DNA of 7,197 nt from Bacteroidales bacterium UBA6192. GTDB lineage: Bacteria; Bacteroidota; Bacteroidia; Bacteroidales; F082. The DNA lies in contig DITE01000023.1 in NCBI GenBank assembly GCA_002422725.1, positions 70,867-78,063 on the forward strand, written 5' to 3'. Every line of letters begins with the position of its first letter. Position 1 is the stretch's first letter. Positions 1-6,867 of the stretch are shown one piece after another. The translations under genes were made by a program, and so were the position numbers. The notes under the pieces are model-generated. The model had not been told where the DNA came from. It ran no database searches and saw nothing but the letters and a program-made list of their open reading frames with translations.

Positions 1-41
1 TCGCTTCGTTCGCTAAATTCGCTTCGTTCGCTTCGTTCGCC
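1..41. repeat. 9-bp tandem repeat array, cut by window edge
   Basis: Four consecutive 9-bp units occupy positions 4-39. Units 1, 3 and 4 read CTTCGTTCG exactly; unit 2 (13-21) is degenerate and reads CTAAATTCG. The preceding TCG at 1-3 fits the end of another unit, so the array probably continues beyond the window. Because unit 2 is degenerate, a 14-bp block (TCGCTTCGTTCGCT) also recurs exactly at 1-14 and 19-32. The array ends about 8 bases past the stop codon of the antiporter gene. It shows no inverted symmetry, so it is not a terminator hairpin. Its function is unknown. Confidence 0.85.
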
Positions 42-48
42 TAAGTCA

Positions 49-1008
49 CTACCCTTTTATCACAAGCATCACTGTGTAACCGATATACAACAGCAGAAAT
101 ACCAGTCCCTGCCAGCGCATCAGCATATGTCTTTTTCCAATCGACAGAAAAACAAACAAAAGCAGACTCGACAGGATTACCATATAAATATCGCTGTTGC
201 TTGTAGCCCTGAAAGGCAAGGGTTTGATCATTGCACTGATACCTAAAACCAGAAATATGTTGAAAATGTTGGAACCTACAATATTCCCGATAGCGATATC
301 AACATTGCGCCGGTAAGCAGCAACAGCCGAAGTGGCCAGCTCGGGAAGGGAAGTGCCTACAGCCACCACGGTTAAACCAATGAGCGACTCGCTGATACCC
401 ATATTCGTGGCAATCACAATAGCTCCGTCAACAATCCACTTTCCGCCGAAAACAAGACCGGTGAGTCCGAGCAGGATAAACAAAACCGACTTGAAAACCC
501 CCATGACTTTAACTGTGTCTTCACTTTTTTCATCCTTATGACGGAAGGAGATTTCGAAAACGTAGACCATGAAAATGCTGAAAAAGCAAATCAGTATCAT
601 GCCATCGCTTCGCGAAAGCTCTGATTTTAGTGCACCATCGATAAGGATATCGTTTGCCAGGACGCCCAGCACTATGGCAGCGAGAAAGCTAAACGGGATT
701 TCTTTCCAGATGGTAGAACTTTGAACCGAAAGCGGATAAATCAGTGCAGCCACCCCAAGTATCAGCAACACATTCGCAATATTGCTTCCAAGCACATTGC
801 CAATTGCAATTTCGGTGTTTCCGTTGAAACTGGCTATCAGGTTCACGAATAATTCAGGTGTCGATGTGCCAAAGGCAACCACTGTGAGCCCGATGACCAA
901 ACTTGAAATATTAAACCTTCCGGCAATGGATGAAGCCCCGGCAACAAGCAAATCAGCCCCTTTGATCAGGATAACAAAGCCGATTGCAAACAAAACATAC
1001 ATTAACAT
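49..1008 (-). CDS. Calcium/sodium antiporter, CaxA/YrbG family (CaCA superfamily)
   Basis: This is a complete 319-residue inner-membrane cation exchanger, predicted to move Ca2+ out of the cytosol in exchange for Na+ or H+. It has the two inverted alpha repeats that define the CaCA superfamily. The first carries GLTVVAFGTSTPE at residues 40-52 and GNVLGSNIAN at 70-79. The second carries GLTVVAVGTSLPE at 211-223 and GNIVGSNIFN at 241-250. The acidic residues expected to bind the cation, Glu52 and Glu223, are both present. A hydrophilic loop at about residues 155-167 (RHKDEKSEDTVK) separates the two membrane halves. About ten hydrophobic segments are visible, and the length is normal for the family. 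The start at 1008 has an in-frame alternative at Met3 (1002). The gene stands alone, separated from the next minus-strand gene by 314 bp. The family call is firm; the exact ion pair is inferred from the family. Confidence 0.95.
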   Translation of the reverse strand: MLMYVLFAIGFVILIKGADLLVAGASSIAGRFNISSLVIGLTVVAFGTSTPELFVNLIASFNGNTEIAIGNVLGSNIANVLLILGVAALIYPLSVQSSTIWKEIPFSFLAAIVLGVLANDILIDGALKSELSRSDGMILICFFSIFMVYVFEISFRHKDEKSEDTVKVMGVFKSVLFILLGLTGLVFGGKWIVDGAIVIATNMGISESLIGLTVVAVGTSLPELATSAVAAYRRNVDIAIGNIVGSNIFNIFLVLGISAMIKPLPFRATSNSDIYMVILSSLLLFVFLSIGKRHMLMRWQGLVFLLLYIGYTVMLVIKG

Positions 1009-1322
1009 AGCAGTAAAAGTATCAGTAAATAAATCAGGGTGTCACGCTCAGGCAGCTTATCAAAGCAAGCCAACTGCCCAGCAAAAGTAATACAAACAAT
1101 TCAGACCCCGATTCAATTGATCTTGATGGGGAAGTGCCTGTTTCATTACTTTGGCTGATTTTACTCTGCTCATTATCACTTTATGCCAGTCGGAAACTCA
1201 TTGAAACCTGATTCAAATTGCTCAGCAAGCCAGCTGGCAGAATCAGCCTCGTGCTGCGGAACAGTGAATTGTGCATTTCGGCAATGAATTGCGTCTGTGG
1301 ACGTATGTTATGAGCTGATCAG
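1009..1322. other. Intergenic region, no gene recognised
   Basis: This 314-bp gap lies between two minus-strand genes, so it should hold the 3' end of the 1323-2087 transcript and the promoter of the antiporter gene. I see no credible small gene on either strand. A perfect 12-bp palindrome (AGCTGATCAGCT, 1313-1324) overlaps the stop codon of the upstream gene, and a perfect 10-bp palindrome (GCCAGCTGGC) lies at 1229-1238. Neither has a loop or an adjoining T-tract, so neither is a convincing terminator. No obvious intrinsic terminator was found for the upstream gene. Confidence 0.6.
1082..1089 (-). promoter_or_regulatory. Possible Bacteroidota -7 promoter element for the antiporter gene
   Basis: Read on the minus strand these bases are TACTTTTG, an exact match to the TAnnTTTG -7 element used by the Bacteroidota primary sigma factor. 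The position would give a leader of roughly 65-75 nt before the start at 1008. The partner TTTG at about -33 is missing at the expected spacing (ATCG is found there), so this is a half-match that could arise by chance. Confidence 0.25.
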
Positions 1323-2087
1323 CTAACCCGCAATCATAAACACCCGGGAATTCCTCTTCCTTATTTGATATTCAAGCATTTCAGAATGAAATGATTTGCA
1401 CACGAAAGATTTAGCCAGGTTTTTTGCCTTGTCAAAATTGCCCAGCTGCCGGAAAATTTCGGCCTGTAACAACCCATCCGGTTCATCGGACTGACTATTC
1501 AGCAAGGCCAGTTTTCTTAGGTTTTCGGCAAACAATTCAGCCGCTTTATCAAATGCACGACCCGCCTTCCGGTTAAAAAACCATTGTCTAAGCCATGCAC
1601 CAGCACTCATTTCACCGTGAAAGACTTTCCAGATACGCGTTGATAGGTTGTTCCGGATCAAATCATTGCATGCCCACCAGAGCCTCATTCTAAGGTATTT
1701 TTCATTCTCTGCACTTAAATTAGTCCACTTCTTCAACAAGCGGTCATAATGAAAAACAAGGCTTAACATTCCCCTGATTGTTAGCAAATTGCAACCAAAA
1801 TTCTTCCACGAACTCCACGAGTATACCAATCCTCCCTCAAGGCTTTTCACCTTGCTTTTAAAATCAGGATGTTTCTGGTCGATTTTGTGTGCCTCCGAGA
1901 TCCAGAAGTCGTGAGAACAGCCCGGACATCGGACAACACGACACTCCCCGGCAAGACTTATAGCATTCACGGCCTTTCGATCGGACCAAAGTTGAGAATA
2001 ACCAAGTGTTTCACAAATTGCATCCTTTCCTGCTAATCTGGCTCCGCAAGAAGGACAAAACAGCAAGAAGTTAACATAAGAGGTCAT
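1323..2087 (-). CDS. Uncharacterised protein with paired CxxC (zinc-ribbon-like) N-terminus and TPR-like C-terminus
   Basis: This is a 254-residue soluble protein with no signal peptide or membrane segment. Cys11-Pro-Ser-Cys14 and Cys54-Pro-Gly-Cys57 form two CPxC knuckles about 40 residues apart, the usual layout of a split zinc ribbon. Cys25 and Cys49 lie between them. The middle is rich in Trp, Arg and Lys and contains LRMRLWWACNDLIR at 132-145. The C-terminal part is helical in character. Residues 207-224 include AEIFRQLGNFDKAKNLA, which resembles a TPR helix pair, and the chain ends in a basic stretch (QIRKRNSR) followed by VFMIAG. I recall similar uncharacterised bacterial proteins with a CPxC ribbon, an LR..WW..ND motif and a 'RxLGxFxxA' segment, but I cannot name the family and assign no function. 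The start at 2087 is the natural ATG, with Cys11 soon after; no Shine-Dalgarno sequence is evident. It is transcribed divergently from the exporter operon, which does not prove a link. Confidence 0.75.
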   Translation of the reverse strand: MTSYVNFLLFCPSCGARLAGKDAICETLGYSQLWSDRKAVNAISLAGECRVVRCPGCSHDFWISEAHKIDQKHPDFKSKVKSLEGGLVYSWSSWKNFGCNLLTIRGMLSLVFHYDRLLKKWTNLSAENEKYLRMRLWWACNDLIRNNLSTRIWKVFHGEMSAGAWLRQWFFNRKAGRAFDKAAELFAENLRKLALLNSQSDEPDGLLQAEIFRQLGNFDKAKNLAKSFVCKSFHSEMLEYQIRKRNSRVFMIAG

Positions 2088-2111
2088 GAAAGGAGTTTAA
2101 GAATAGCGCTA

Positions 2112-2143
2112 TAAAATTACATCAATATCATTTGCTGTAACAA
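2112..2143 (-). promoter_or_regulatory. Weak candidate promoter for the CxxC protein gene
   Basis: On the minus strand, TAATTTTA (2112-2119) matches the Bacteroidota -7 consensus TAnnTTTG except in its last base. TTG (2141-2143) lies upstream with a 21-base spacer, near the usual 19-21 spacing. It would give a very short leader before the ATG at 2087. AT-rich sequence makes such matches common, so this is only a candidate. Confidence 0.2.
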
Positions 2144-2256
2144 CGCAATGGCCTGAATATTTTTTATGATACACCGTGCTAAATTCAAATTGGGGATAAC
2201 AGCTTATGCCAGTTCAACTTAACCTGGCTGCTCACATGTATGCATTTTTGTGTCAG

Positions 2257-2308
2257 ATCGAATAATACCATCAGCTTTTCATGATGTTGGTGTACGCAAT
2301 CGAATAAT
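2257..2308. repeat. 10-bp direct repeat ATCGAATAAT, two copies 42 bp apart
   Basis: The sequence ATCGAATAAT occurs exactly at 2257-2266 and 2299-2308. The 42-bp spacing equals about four turns of B-DNA, so two bound proteins would sit on the same face. The second copy lies inside the loop of the inverted repeat at 2286-2331. The copies could be binding sites for a regulator of either divergent gene, but this is inference. Confidence 0.5.
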
Positions 2309-2331
2309 TATGACCGCCAGCGCACACCAAC
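2286..2331. promoter_or_regulatory. Near-perfect 12-bp inverted repeat, candidate operator or hairpin
   Basis: GTTGGTGTACGC (2286-2297) and GCGCACACCAAC (2320-2331) are complementary at 11 of 12 positions, with one A/C mismatch and a 22-base spacer. No T-tract follows on either strand, so it does not look like an intrinsic terminator. It sits 133 bp upstream of the ATPase start in the divergent promoter region, where an operator or an mRNA leader structure would be expected. No regulator gene is adjacent in the window to suggest which protein would bind. Confidence 0.45.
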
Positions 2332-2463
2332 GGTCGACCAATACAGATAGTGTCTTAACCAAATGTTCAAGTAAAATATTTTCTATGAGTTAGTTATAAT
2401 TCATGGCACAATCTGTGATTTTAATTGAGTCATTGCTTGAATTTTACCAAACCACAACAACAG

Positions 2464-3177
2464 ATGATCAAGCTACAGAACATTCACAAGAGTTATGATA
2501 TGGGCAGCAACAAGCTGCATGTGCTCAAGGGCATCGACCTGAACGTTGGGCAGGGAGAGATGGTGTCGATTATGGGGTCGTCGGGTTCGGGCAAATCAAC
2601 CCTTCTCAACATTATCGGCTTGCTCGATAACCATGATGAGGGTGATTTTTACCTGGATGGCATGTTGATCCGCGACATGAACGAAACCAAAGCCGCAAGG
2701 CTGCGAAACCAGTTTATCGGATTCGTGTTTCAGTCGTTCAACCTAATCAGCTTTAAAAATGCTGTCGAGAACGTTGCATTGCCCTTATATTATCAGGGTG
2801 TTCCGCGTCGAAAGCGCAACAAAACTGCCATGGAATACCTCGAAAAAGTTGGGCTGACCGACTGGGCCGAACACCTGCCCAGCGAACTCTCCGGAGGTCA
2901 GAAACAGCGCCTTGCCATTGCCCGGGCCATGATCTCGCAGCCCAAGATTATTCTGGCCGACGAGCCAACAGGTGCCCTCGACAGTGTGACCTCCATGGAA
3001 GTGATGGAATTGTTCAAGGAAATCAACCAAAGTGGAATAACCATACTGATTGTTACCCACGAGAATGACATTGCACACCTGACACAAAGAATTATCAAAC
3101 TTCACGACGGTTTGATCAACAGCGACCACAAAAATGGTCATCATCAGCCGCTTAATGTTCAGGCCATAGCCGTTTAA
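2464..3177 (+). CDS. ABC transporter ATP-binding protein, MacB/LolD-type
   Basis: This 237-residue cytosolic ATPase powers the exporter made with the two permeases that follow. All nucleotide-binding motifs are intact: Walker A GSSGSGKST at 38-46, Q-loop Gln90 (FVFQSFNL), signature LSGGQ at 142-146, Walker B IILADEP at 162-168 with catalytic Glu167, D-loop ALD at 171-173 and switch His199. The Walker A context GSSGSGKSTLLNIIGLLD is typical of the MacB/LolD/FtsE branch. I chose the ATG at 2464 because the protein then opens with MIKLQNIHKSY, the normal first strand of this family. An in-frame TTG at 2425 would only add 13 unconserved residues. The tail after about residue 216 is His/Asn/Gln-rich and unremarkable. 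The next gene starts 19 bases after the stop, which implies co-transcription. In E. coli MacB this domain is fused to the permease; here it is separate. Confidence 0.96.
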   Translation: MIKLQNIHKSYDMGSNKLHVLKGIDLNVGQGEMVSIMGSSGSGKSTLLNIIGLLDNHDEGDFYLDGMLIRDMNETKAARLRNQFIGFVFQSFNLISFKNAVENVALPLYYQGVPRRKRNKTAMEYLEKVGLTDWAEHLPSELSGGQKQRLAIARAMISQPKIILADEPTGALDSVTSMEVMELFKEINQSGITILIVTHENDIAHLTQRIIKLHDGLINSDHKNGHHQPLNVQAIAV

Positions 3178-3196
3178 TCCCTAATAAAAAGGCAAT

Positions 3197-4429
3197 ATGT
3201 TTGACTTAGATAAATGGCAGGAGATATTTAACACCATCGAAAAAAACAAGCTGAGGACATTCCTCACCGGTTTTTCGGTGGCCTGGGGCATTTTCATGCT
3301 GATCATTCTTCAGGGTTCGGGCATTGGCCTGCAAAACGGGGTTGAGAATGAATTCCGCTCATCGGCCACCAACACCATCTGGATATGGAGCGGACAAACA
3401 AGCAAAGCATACGCAGGCATGCAGCCGGGCCGATACATACAAATGACCAACGAAGACCACGACAACATTTCCAAAACGGTGAAGGGAATTGATAAGATGT
3501 CGTCGCGCTACCAGATTTGGAATGCGTCGACCATTTCGTACAACAACGAATTCGGATCGTTCAGCATACGCACCGTTCATCCGGATTATCTTTACATTGA
3601 AAAGATGCAAATTACCGATGGACGCTTTATCAACAAAATGGATATTGATGAATACCGCAAGTCTGTCGTTATCAGTACCAAGGTAAAAGACGCCCTGTTT
3701 AAGGACGAAGACCCTATGGGAAAATACATTCAGGTGAACACTGTACCGTTTAAGGTTGTGGGCATTTTCACCGACGAAGACGGGCGCGACGAGAACATGC
3801 AAGTGATTTATCTTCCGCTATCAACCGCCCAACGGGTTTATGGTGCCGGCAACCGCATCAACACCCTGGCCGTAACCGTTGGTGATGCCAGTGTGGAAGA
3901 GTCAAAAGCCATTCAGGAAGATATCCGGTCACGACTGGCTGCCAGGCACAAATATGATCCAACCGACGATCGTGCAATGTTTTTGTGGAACAGTGTGGAG
4001 GAATTTCAAAAGTTTAAAAGTCTGTTTGCAAGCATTCGCCTCTTTATCTGGATTATCGGCATCGGAACGATCATTGCCGGAGTGGTTGGTGTGAGCAACA
4101 TCATGATGATTGTGGTGAAGGAACGCACCAAAGAAATCGGTATCCGCAAAGCACTTGGGGCCACTCCCGGAAGTGTTATCGGCTTGATATTGCAGGAGGC
4201 TATCCTGATTACCGGCTTTGCCGGCTATATTGGTCTGGTGCTGGGGGTCGGGCTGCTCGAACTGATCAGCAAACAGATTGACACTCCCTTTTTCCGTCAG
4301 CCCGAAGTAAACATCAATGTTGCACTTGGCGCCACCCTCCTGCTGATCGTAGCGGGAGCTCTGGCCGGCTTCTTCCCGGCACGGAAAGCTGCTGCAATAA
4401 AACCCATTGTTGCACTGCGTGATGAATAA
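3197..4429 (+). CDS. MacB-type ABC transporter permease (first of a pair)
   Basis: This 410-residue inner-membrane permease has the MacB architecture. A cytosolic N-terminal stretch with KNKLRTFLT at 17-24 and TM1 at about 24-42 come first. A periplasmic MacB core domain follows to about 280, then three membrane segments in an FtsX domain at about 281-308, 328-352 and 375-395. The loop after TM2, VKERTKEIGIRKALGATPGS (307-326), is the coupling element expected to contact the ATPase. The chain ends PARKAAAIKPIVALRDE, the usual FtsX-family ending. The length matches a permease without the fused ATPase. Its first 50 residues match the next permease at 33 of 50 positions, and similarity continues through the core (GRFIN, DEDPxGKYI) and the FtsX domain, so the pair arose by duplication. 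The start is the ATG at 3197 in an A-rich context. Such permeases act by mechanotransmission, not by a channel through the membrane; the substrate is unknown. Confidence 0.95.
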   Translation: MFDLDKWQEIFNTIEKNKLRTFLTGFSVAWGIFMLIILQGSGIGLQNGVENEFRSSATNTIWIWSGQTSKAYAGMQPGRYIQMTNEDHDNISKTVKGIDKMSSRYQIWNASTISYNNEFGSFSIRTVHPDYLYIEKMQITDGRFINKMDIDEYRKSVVISTKVKDALFKDEDPMGKYIQVNTVPFKVVGIFTDEDGRDENMQVIYLPLSTAQRVYGAGNRINTLAVTVGDASVEESKAIQEDIRSRLAARHKYDPTDDRAMFLWNSVEEFQKFKSLFASIRLFIWIIGIGTIIAGVVGVSNIMMIVVKERTKEIGIRKALGATPGSVIGLILQEAILITGFAGYIGLVLGVGLLELISKQIDTPFFRQPEVNINVALGATLLLIVAGALAGFFPARKAAAIKPIVALRDE

Positions 4430-4455
4430 AGTTACAAAACCTAATAATCCAAACA

Positions 4456-5721
4456 ATGTTTGACCGCGATCGTTGGCAGGAAATATGGAGCAGCCTTTCG
4501 AAGAACAAACTTCGTACGGTGTTGACAGCCTTTGGCGTCTTCTGGGGCATCTTCATGCTCATGATTATGCTGGGCTCGGGCAGCGGACTCGAAAACGGGG
4601 TGATGAACGGCATGGGCGATTTTGCTACCAACAGCGTGTTCATGTGGACACGACCAACATCGATTCCCTACAAAGGTTTGCCTCGTAACAGGCGTTTTTA
4701 CTACCGCAACAACGACATTCAGGCACTAAAGGACAACATTCCCGAGCTCGCACTCGTTTCACCACGCCTCGAAGGAGGAGGGCGAAACAGCGGCAACAAC
4801 GTGATCAGAAACAACAAGGCCGGGGCATTCAGCGTGTATGGCGATTATCCCGAATGGAACCAGATTGACCCGGTGAATGTTCCGATGGGACGGTTTATCA
4901 ATCAGATTGATATTGAGCAAAAACGCAAGGTTGCTGTCATTGGCAAAAGGGTGTATGAAGTTCTTTTCGAAAAAGACGAAGACCCTATTGGCAAGTACAT
5001 TAGAATTAATGGAATCTATTTTCAGGTGGTTGGTATGTTTACCCCGAAAAACCAGAATATGAACTTTGGTGGCGACAAGGAACAAAGCATCCATCTGCCG
5101 TTTACAACCCTTCAACAGGCTTTCAACTATGGAGACATCGTTGGCTGGTTTGCCCTCACCTCCAAGCCTGGCATCCCGGTGACCATCATCGAGGAAAAAG
5201 CCAAAACCCTGCTCAAAGAACGCCATAAAGTGGCACCGGAAGATGAGCGTGCAATTGGCTATTTCAACCTCGACAAGCAATTCAGGCAAATGACCGGCCT
5301 GTTCACAGGGATTAGCGGGCTGATCTGGGTAGTGGGCATTGGAACACTCATGGCCGGGGTTATCGGCATCAGCAACATTATGCTGGTGATTGTCAAAGAA
5401 CGGACCAAAGAAATTGGAATCATGAGGGCCATAGGTGCATCGCCTTCAAAAGTAATGGGACAGATCATCACCGAGTCGGTTTTTCTGACAACACTTGCCG
5501 GTTATGGCGGCCTTGTTCTGGGTGTGGCCATCATCGAACTGATCAATAAAAACCTGCCCGCACCCGATAACGGCGAGACCATGTTTTTAAATCCGACCAT
5601 TGATTTTAAGGTGGCTATACTGGCTCTGCTCATCCTGATTGTTTCGGGAGCAATTGCAGGACTGATACCTGCCCGAAGAGCTGTCAGCATCAAACCAATT
5701 GATGCACTGCGTTATGAATAA
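4456..5721 (+). CDS. MacB-type ABC transporter permease (second of a pair)
   Basis: This 421-residue paralogue of the preceding permease has the same plan: TM1 at about 24-42, a periplasmic core to about 285, and an FtsX domain with membrane segments near 287-311, 338-362 and 384-404. The coupling loop VKERTKEIGIMRAIGASPSK lies at 313-332 and the C-terminus is PARRAVSIKPIDALRYE. It differs from the first copy mainly in the periplasmic domain, where it has Arg/Asn-rich stretches such as LPRNRRFYYRNN near 75-86 and EGGGRNSGNN at 106-115. Those differences could give the two subunits separate roles in substrate capture or in adaptor contact. The gap from the previous stop is 26 bases. A heterodimer served by one ATPase gene is the simplest reading, but two alternative homodimers cannot be excluded from sequence. 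Confidence 0.95.
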   Translation: MFDRDRWQEIWSSLSKNKLRTVLTAFGVFWGIFMLMIMLGSGSGLENGVMNGMGDFATNSVFMWTRPTSIPYKGLPRNRRFYYRNNDIQALKDNIPELALVSPRLEGGGRNSGNNVIRNNKAGAFSVYGDYPEWNQIDPVNVPMGRFINQIDIEQKRKVAVIGKRVYEVLFEKDEDPIGKYIRINGIYFQVVGMFTPKNQNMNFGGDKEQSIHLPFTTLQQAFNYGDIVGWFALTSKPGIPVTIIEEKAKTLLKERHKVAPEDERAIGYFNLDKQFRQMTGLFTGISGLIWVVGIGTLMAGVIGISNIMLVIVKERTKEIGIMRAIGASPSKVMGQIITESVFLTTLAGYGGLVLGVAIIELINKNLPAPDNGETMFLNPTIDFKVAILALLILIVSGAIAGLIPARRAVSIKPIDALRYE

Positions 5722-5763
5722 CAGAAACTAAACCATAAACATTTCAACAATAATCCTTTTAAA

Positions 5764-6846
5764 ATGAAGACAATCCTTAAAGTAATAGCCGCTCTGATAG
5801 TCGTCGGCGTTTTCGTTGGAACAATCATTTACCTGTATAAGAAATCACAGGCCAAACCAATCGTGTATACCACTGTAACTGCTGTTAAGATGGACATCAT
5901 CAAGAAAACAGTAGCCACCGGCTCGGTTGTACCCCGCAAGGAAATTGAAATAAAACCCAAGGTGAGTGGTATCATCGAGAAGTTATATGTTGAGCCTGGC
6001 GACATCGTTAAGAAAAATGATCTGATTGCACAGGTAAAAATCATACCCGATATGATCAACCTCAACAATGCCGAATCGAGGGTAAAAAGGGCAGAAATTC
6101 AGCTCGAAGAAGCAAAGAAGAATTATGTGCGCTACAAAGAACTGTTTGAGAAGAATGTGATTCCCGAAGCCGAATACCTTACCTACGATATTGCCTTCAG
6201 GAGTGCCAAAGAAGAACTCGACTCAGCCGAGGACAATCTGCAGCTTATCCGCGAGGGCGCAACAAAAAAAGCCGGGCAGGTAACCAACACCCTGATACGT
6301 TCCACTATTGATGGCATGGTGCTCGCCGTTCCGGTTGAGGAAGGAAACTCGGTGATCGAAAGCAATACCTTTAACGATGGCACCACCATTGCTTCCATTG
6401 CCGATATGAACGAAATGATCTTTGAAGGAAAAGTGGATGAATCGGAGGTTGGTAAAATCAGGGAAGGGATGAACCTGATTCTTTCGATTGGAGCAATCGA
6501 AGCGGATAAATTCAGTGCCATACTCGAGCACATATCACCCAAAGGGGTTGCCGAAAATGGAGCCATACAGTTCGAAATAAGGGCAGCTGTTAAGCTGAAA
6601 GAAGATCAGTTTATCCGTGCAGGCTATTCTGCCAATGCCGATATAGTTCTGGAAAGGCGCGACAGTGTGTTGGCCATCAACGAAAACCTGCTTGTTTTCG
6701 AAGGCGACACGGCTTATGTTGAAGTGGAAACCGCTCCACAAACCTACGAGAAACGCATGATCAAAACCGGACTATCAGACGGCCTTTCCATCGAAGTGCT
6801 GGATGGGTTAAGCCTGGAAGACAAAATAAAATCATCTCCCCAATAA
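5764..6846 (+). CDS. Periplasmic adaptor (membrane fusion) protein, MacA/HlyD type
   Basis: This 360-residue adaptor should bridge the permeases to an outer-membrane channel. An N-terminal membrane anchor (about 4-25, IAALIVVGVFVGTIIYLY) has no lipobox Cys and no clear cleavage site, as in MacA. The lipoyl-like half-motifs lie at about 55-90 (VVPRKEIEIKPKVSGIIEKL) and 180-215 (STIDGMVLAVPVEEGNSV). Between them is a coiled-coil hairpin (about 92-165). Its tip carries Arg123 and Leu127 of the RLS motif, but Pro134 stands where the Ser is expected. A beta-barrel region (about 216-300) and a membrane-proximal domain follow, and the chain ends near the family-typical 'DGLSLEDKI'. The gene starts 42 bases after the second permease, and a strong terminator follows 21 bases after its stop, making it the last gene of the operon. 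Confidence 0.93.
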   Translation: MKTILKVIAALIVVGVFVGTIIYLYKKSQAKPIVYTTVTAVKMDIIKKTVATGSVVPRKEIEIKPKVSGIIEKLYVEPGDIVKKNDLIAQVKIIPDMINLNNAESRVKRAEIQLEEAKKNYVRYKELFEKNVIPEAEYLTYDIAFRSAKEELDSAEDNLQLIREGATKKAGQVTNTLIRSTIDGMVLAVPVEEGNSVIESNTFNDGTTIASIADMNEMIFEGKVDESEVGKIREGMNLILSIGAIEADKFSAILEHISPKGVAENGAIQFEIRAAVKLKEDQFIRAGYSANADIVLERRDSVLAINENLLVFEGDTAYVEVETAPQTYEKRMIKTGLSDGLSIEVLDGLSLEDKIKSSPQ

Positions 6847-6867
6847 TTGTTGTGTGTTGGTTTGGTG

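Larger units (their letters stand above)
2088..2463. other. Divergent intergenic region with repeats, no gene recognised
   Basis: This 376-bp region separates the CxxC protein gene (minus) from the exporter operon (plus) and should hold both promoters. It contains a 12-bp inverted repeat and a 10-bp direct repeat, listed separately. It also has a small hairpin with stem GCCAG/CTGGC (2208-2212 and 2224-2228) and an 8-bp palindrome GGTCGACC (2332-2339). An AT-rich stretch at 2371-2400 ends in TATAAT (2395-2400), but no clear -35 box or Bacteroidota TTTG/TAnnTTTG pair supports it as the operon promoter. Only very short open frames are present, and I do not call any of them. Confidence 0.6.

Noticed and set aside
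1..41. CRISPR array
   Set aside because: The repeat unit is only 9 bp and directly tandem, with no spacers, and no cas genes are present.
782..1090. 102-codon plus-strand frame overlapping the 5' end of the antiporter gene
   Set aside because: It is antisense to the first alpha repeat of the antiporter, and its portion beyond 1008 has no recognisable content.
1313..1324. 12-bp perfect palindrome AGCTGATCAGCT overlapping a stop codon
   Set aside because: It has no loop or T-tract and overlaps coding sequence; a single short palindrome of this kind is expected by chance often enough not to call it.
2166..2222. 18-codon plus-strand frame starting at ATG 2166
   Set aside because: It is short, with no supporting start context, similarity or conserved feature.
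2395..2400. TATAAT as a -10 box for the exporter operon
   Set aside because: No matching -35 is present, and Bacteroidota use TTTG/TAnnTTTG promoters; the stretch is AT-rich enough for a chance match.
2425..2463. TTG start giving the ATPase 13 extra N-terminal residues
   Set aside because: The added residues are not part of the ATPase fold, whereas the ATG at 2464 gives the family-typical opening MIKLQNIHKSY.
3359..3802. 147-codon open frame on the minus strand inside the first permease gene
   Set aside because: It is the antisense shadow of a conserved periplasmic domain and shows no family motif.
3929..4456. 175-codon open frame on the minus strand inside the first permease gene
   Set aside because: It lies wholly antisense to a clear MacB-type permease, and its translation has irregular His/Gln/Asn-rich composition with no recognisable domain.
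4759..5289. 176-codon open frame on the minus strand inside the second permease gene
   Set aside because: It is antisense to a well-supported permease; the apparent sequence is a by-product of the codon pattern on the opposite strand.
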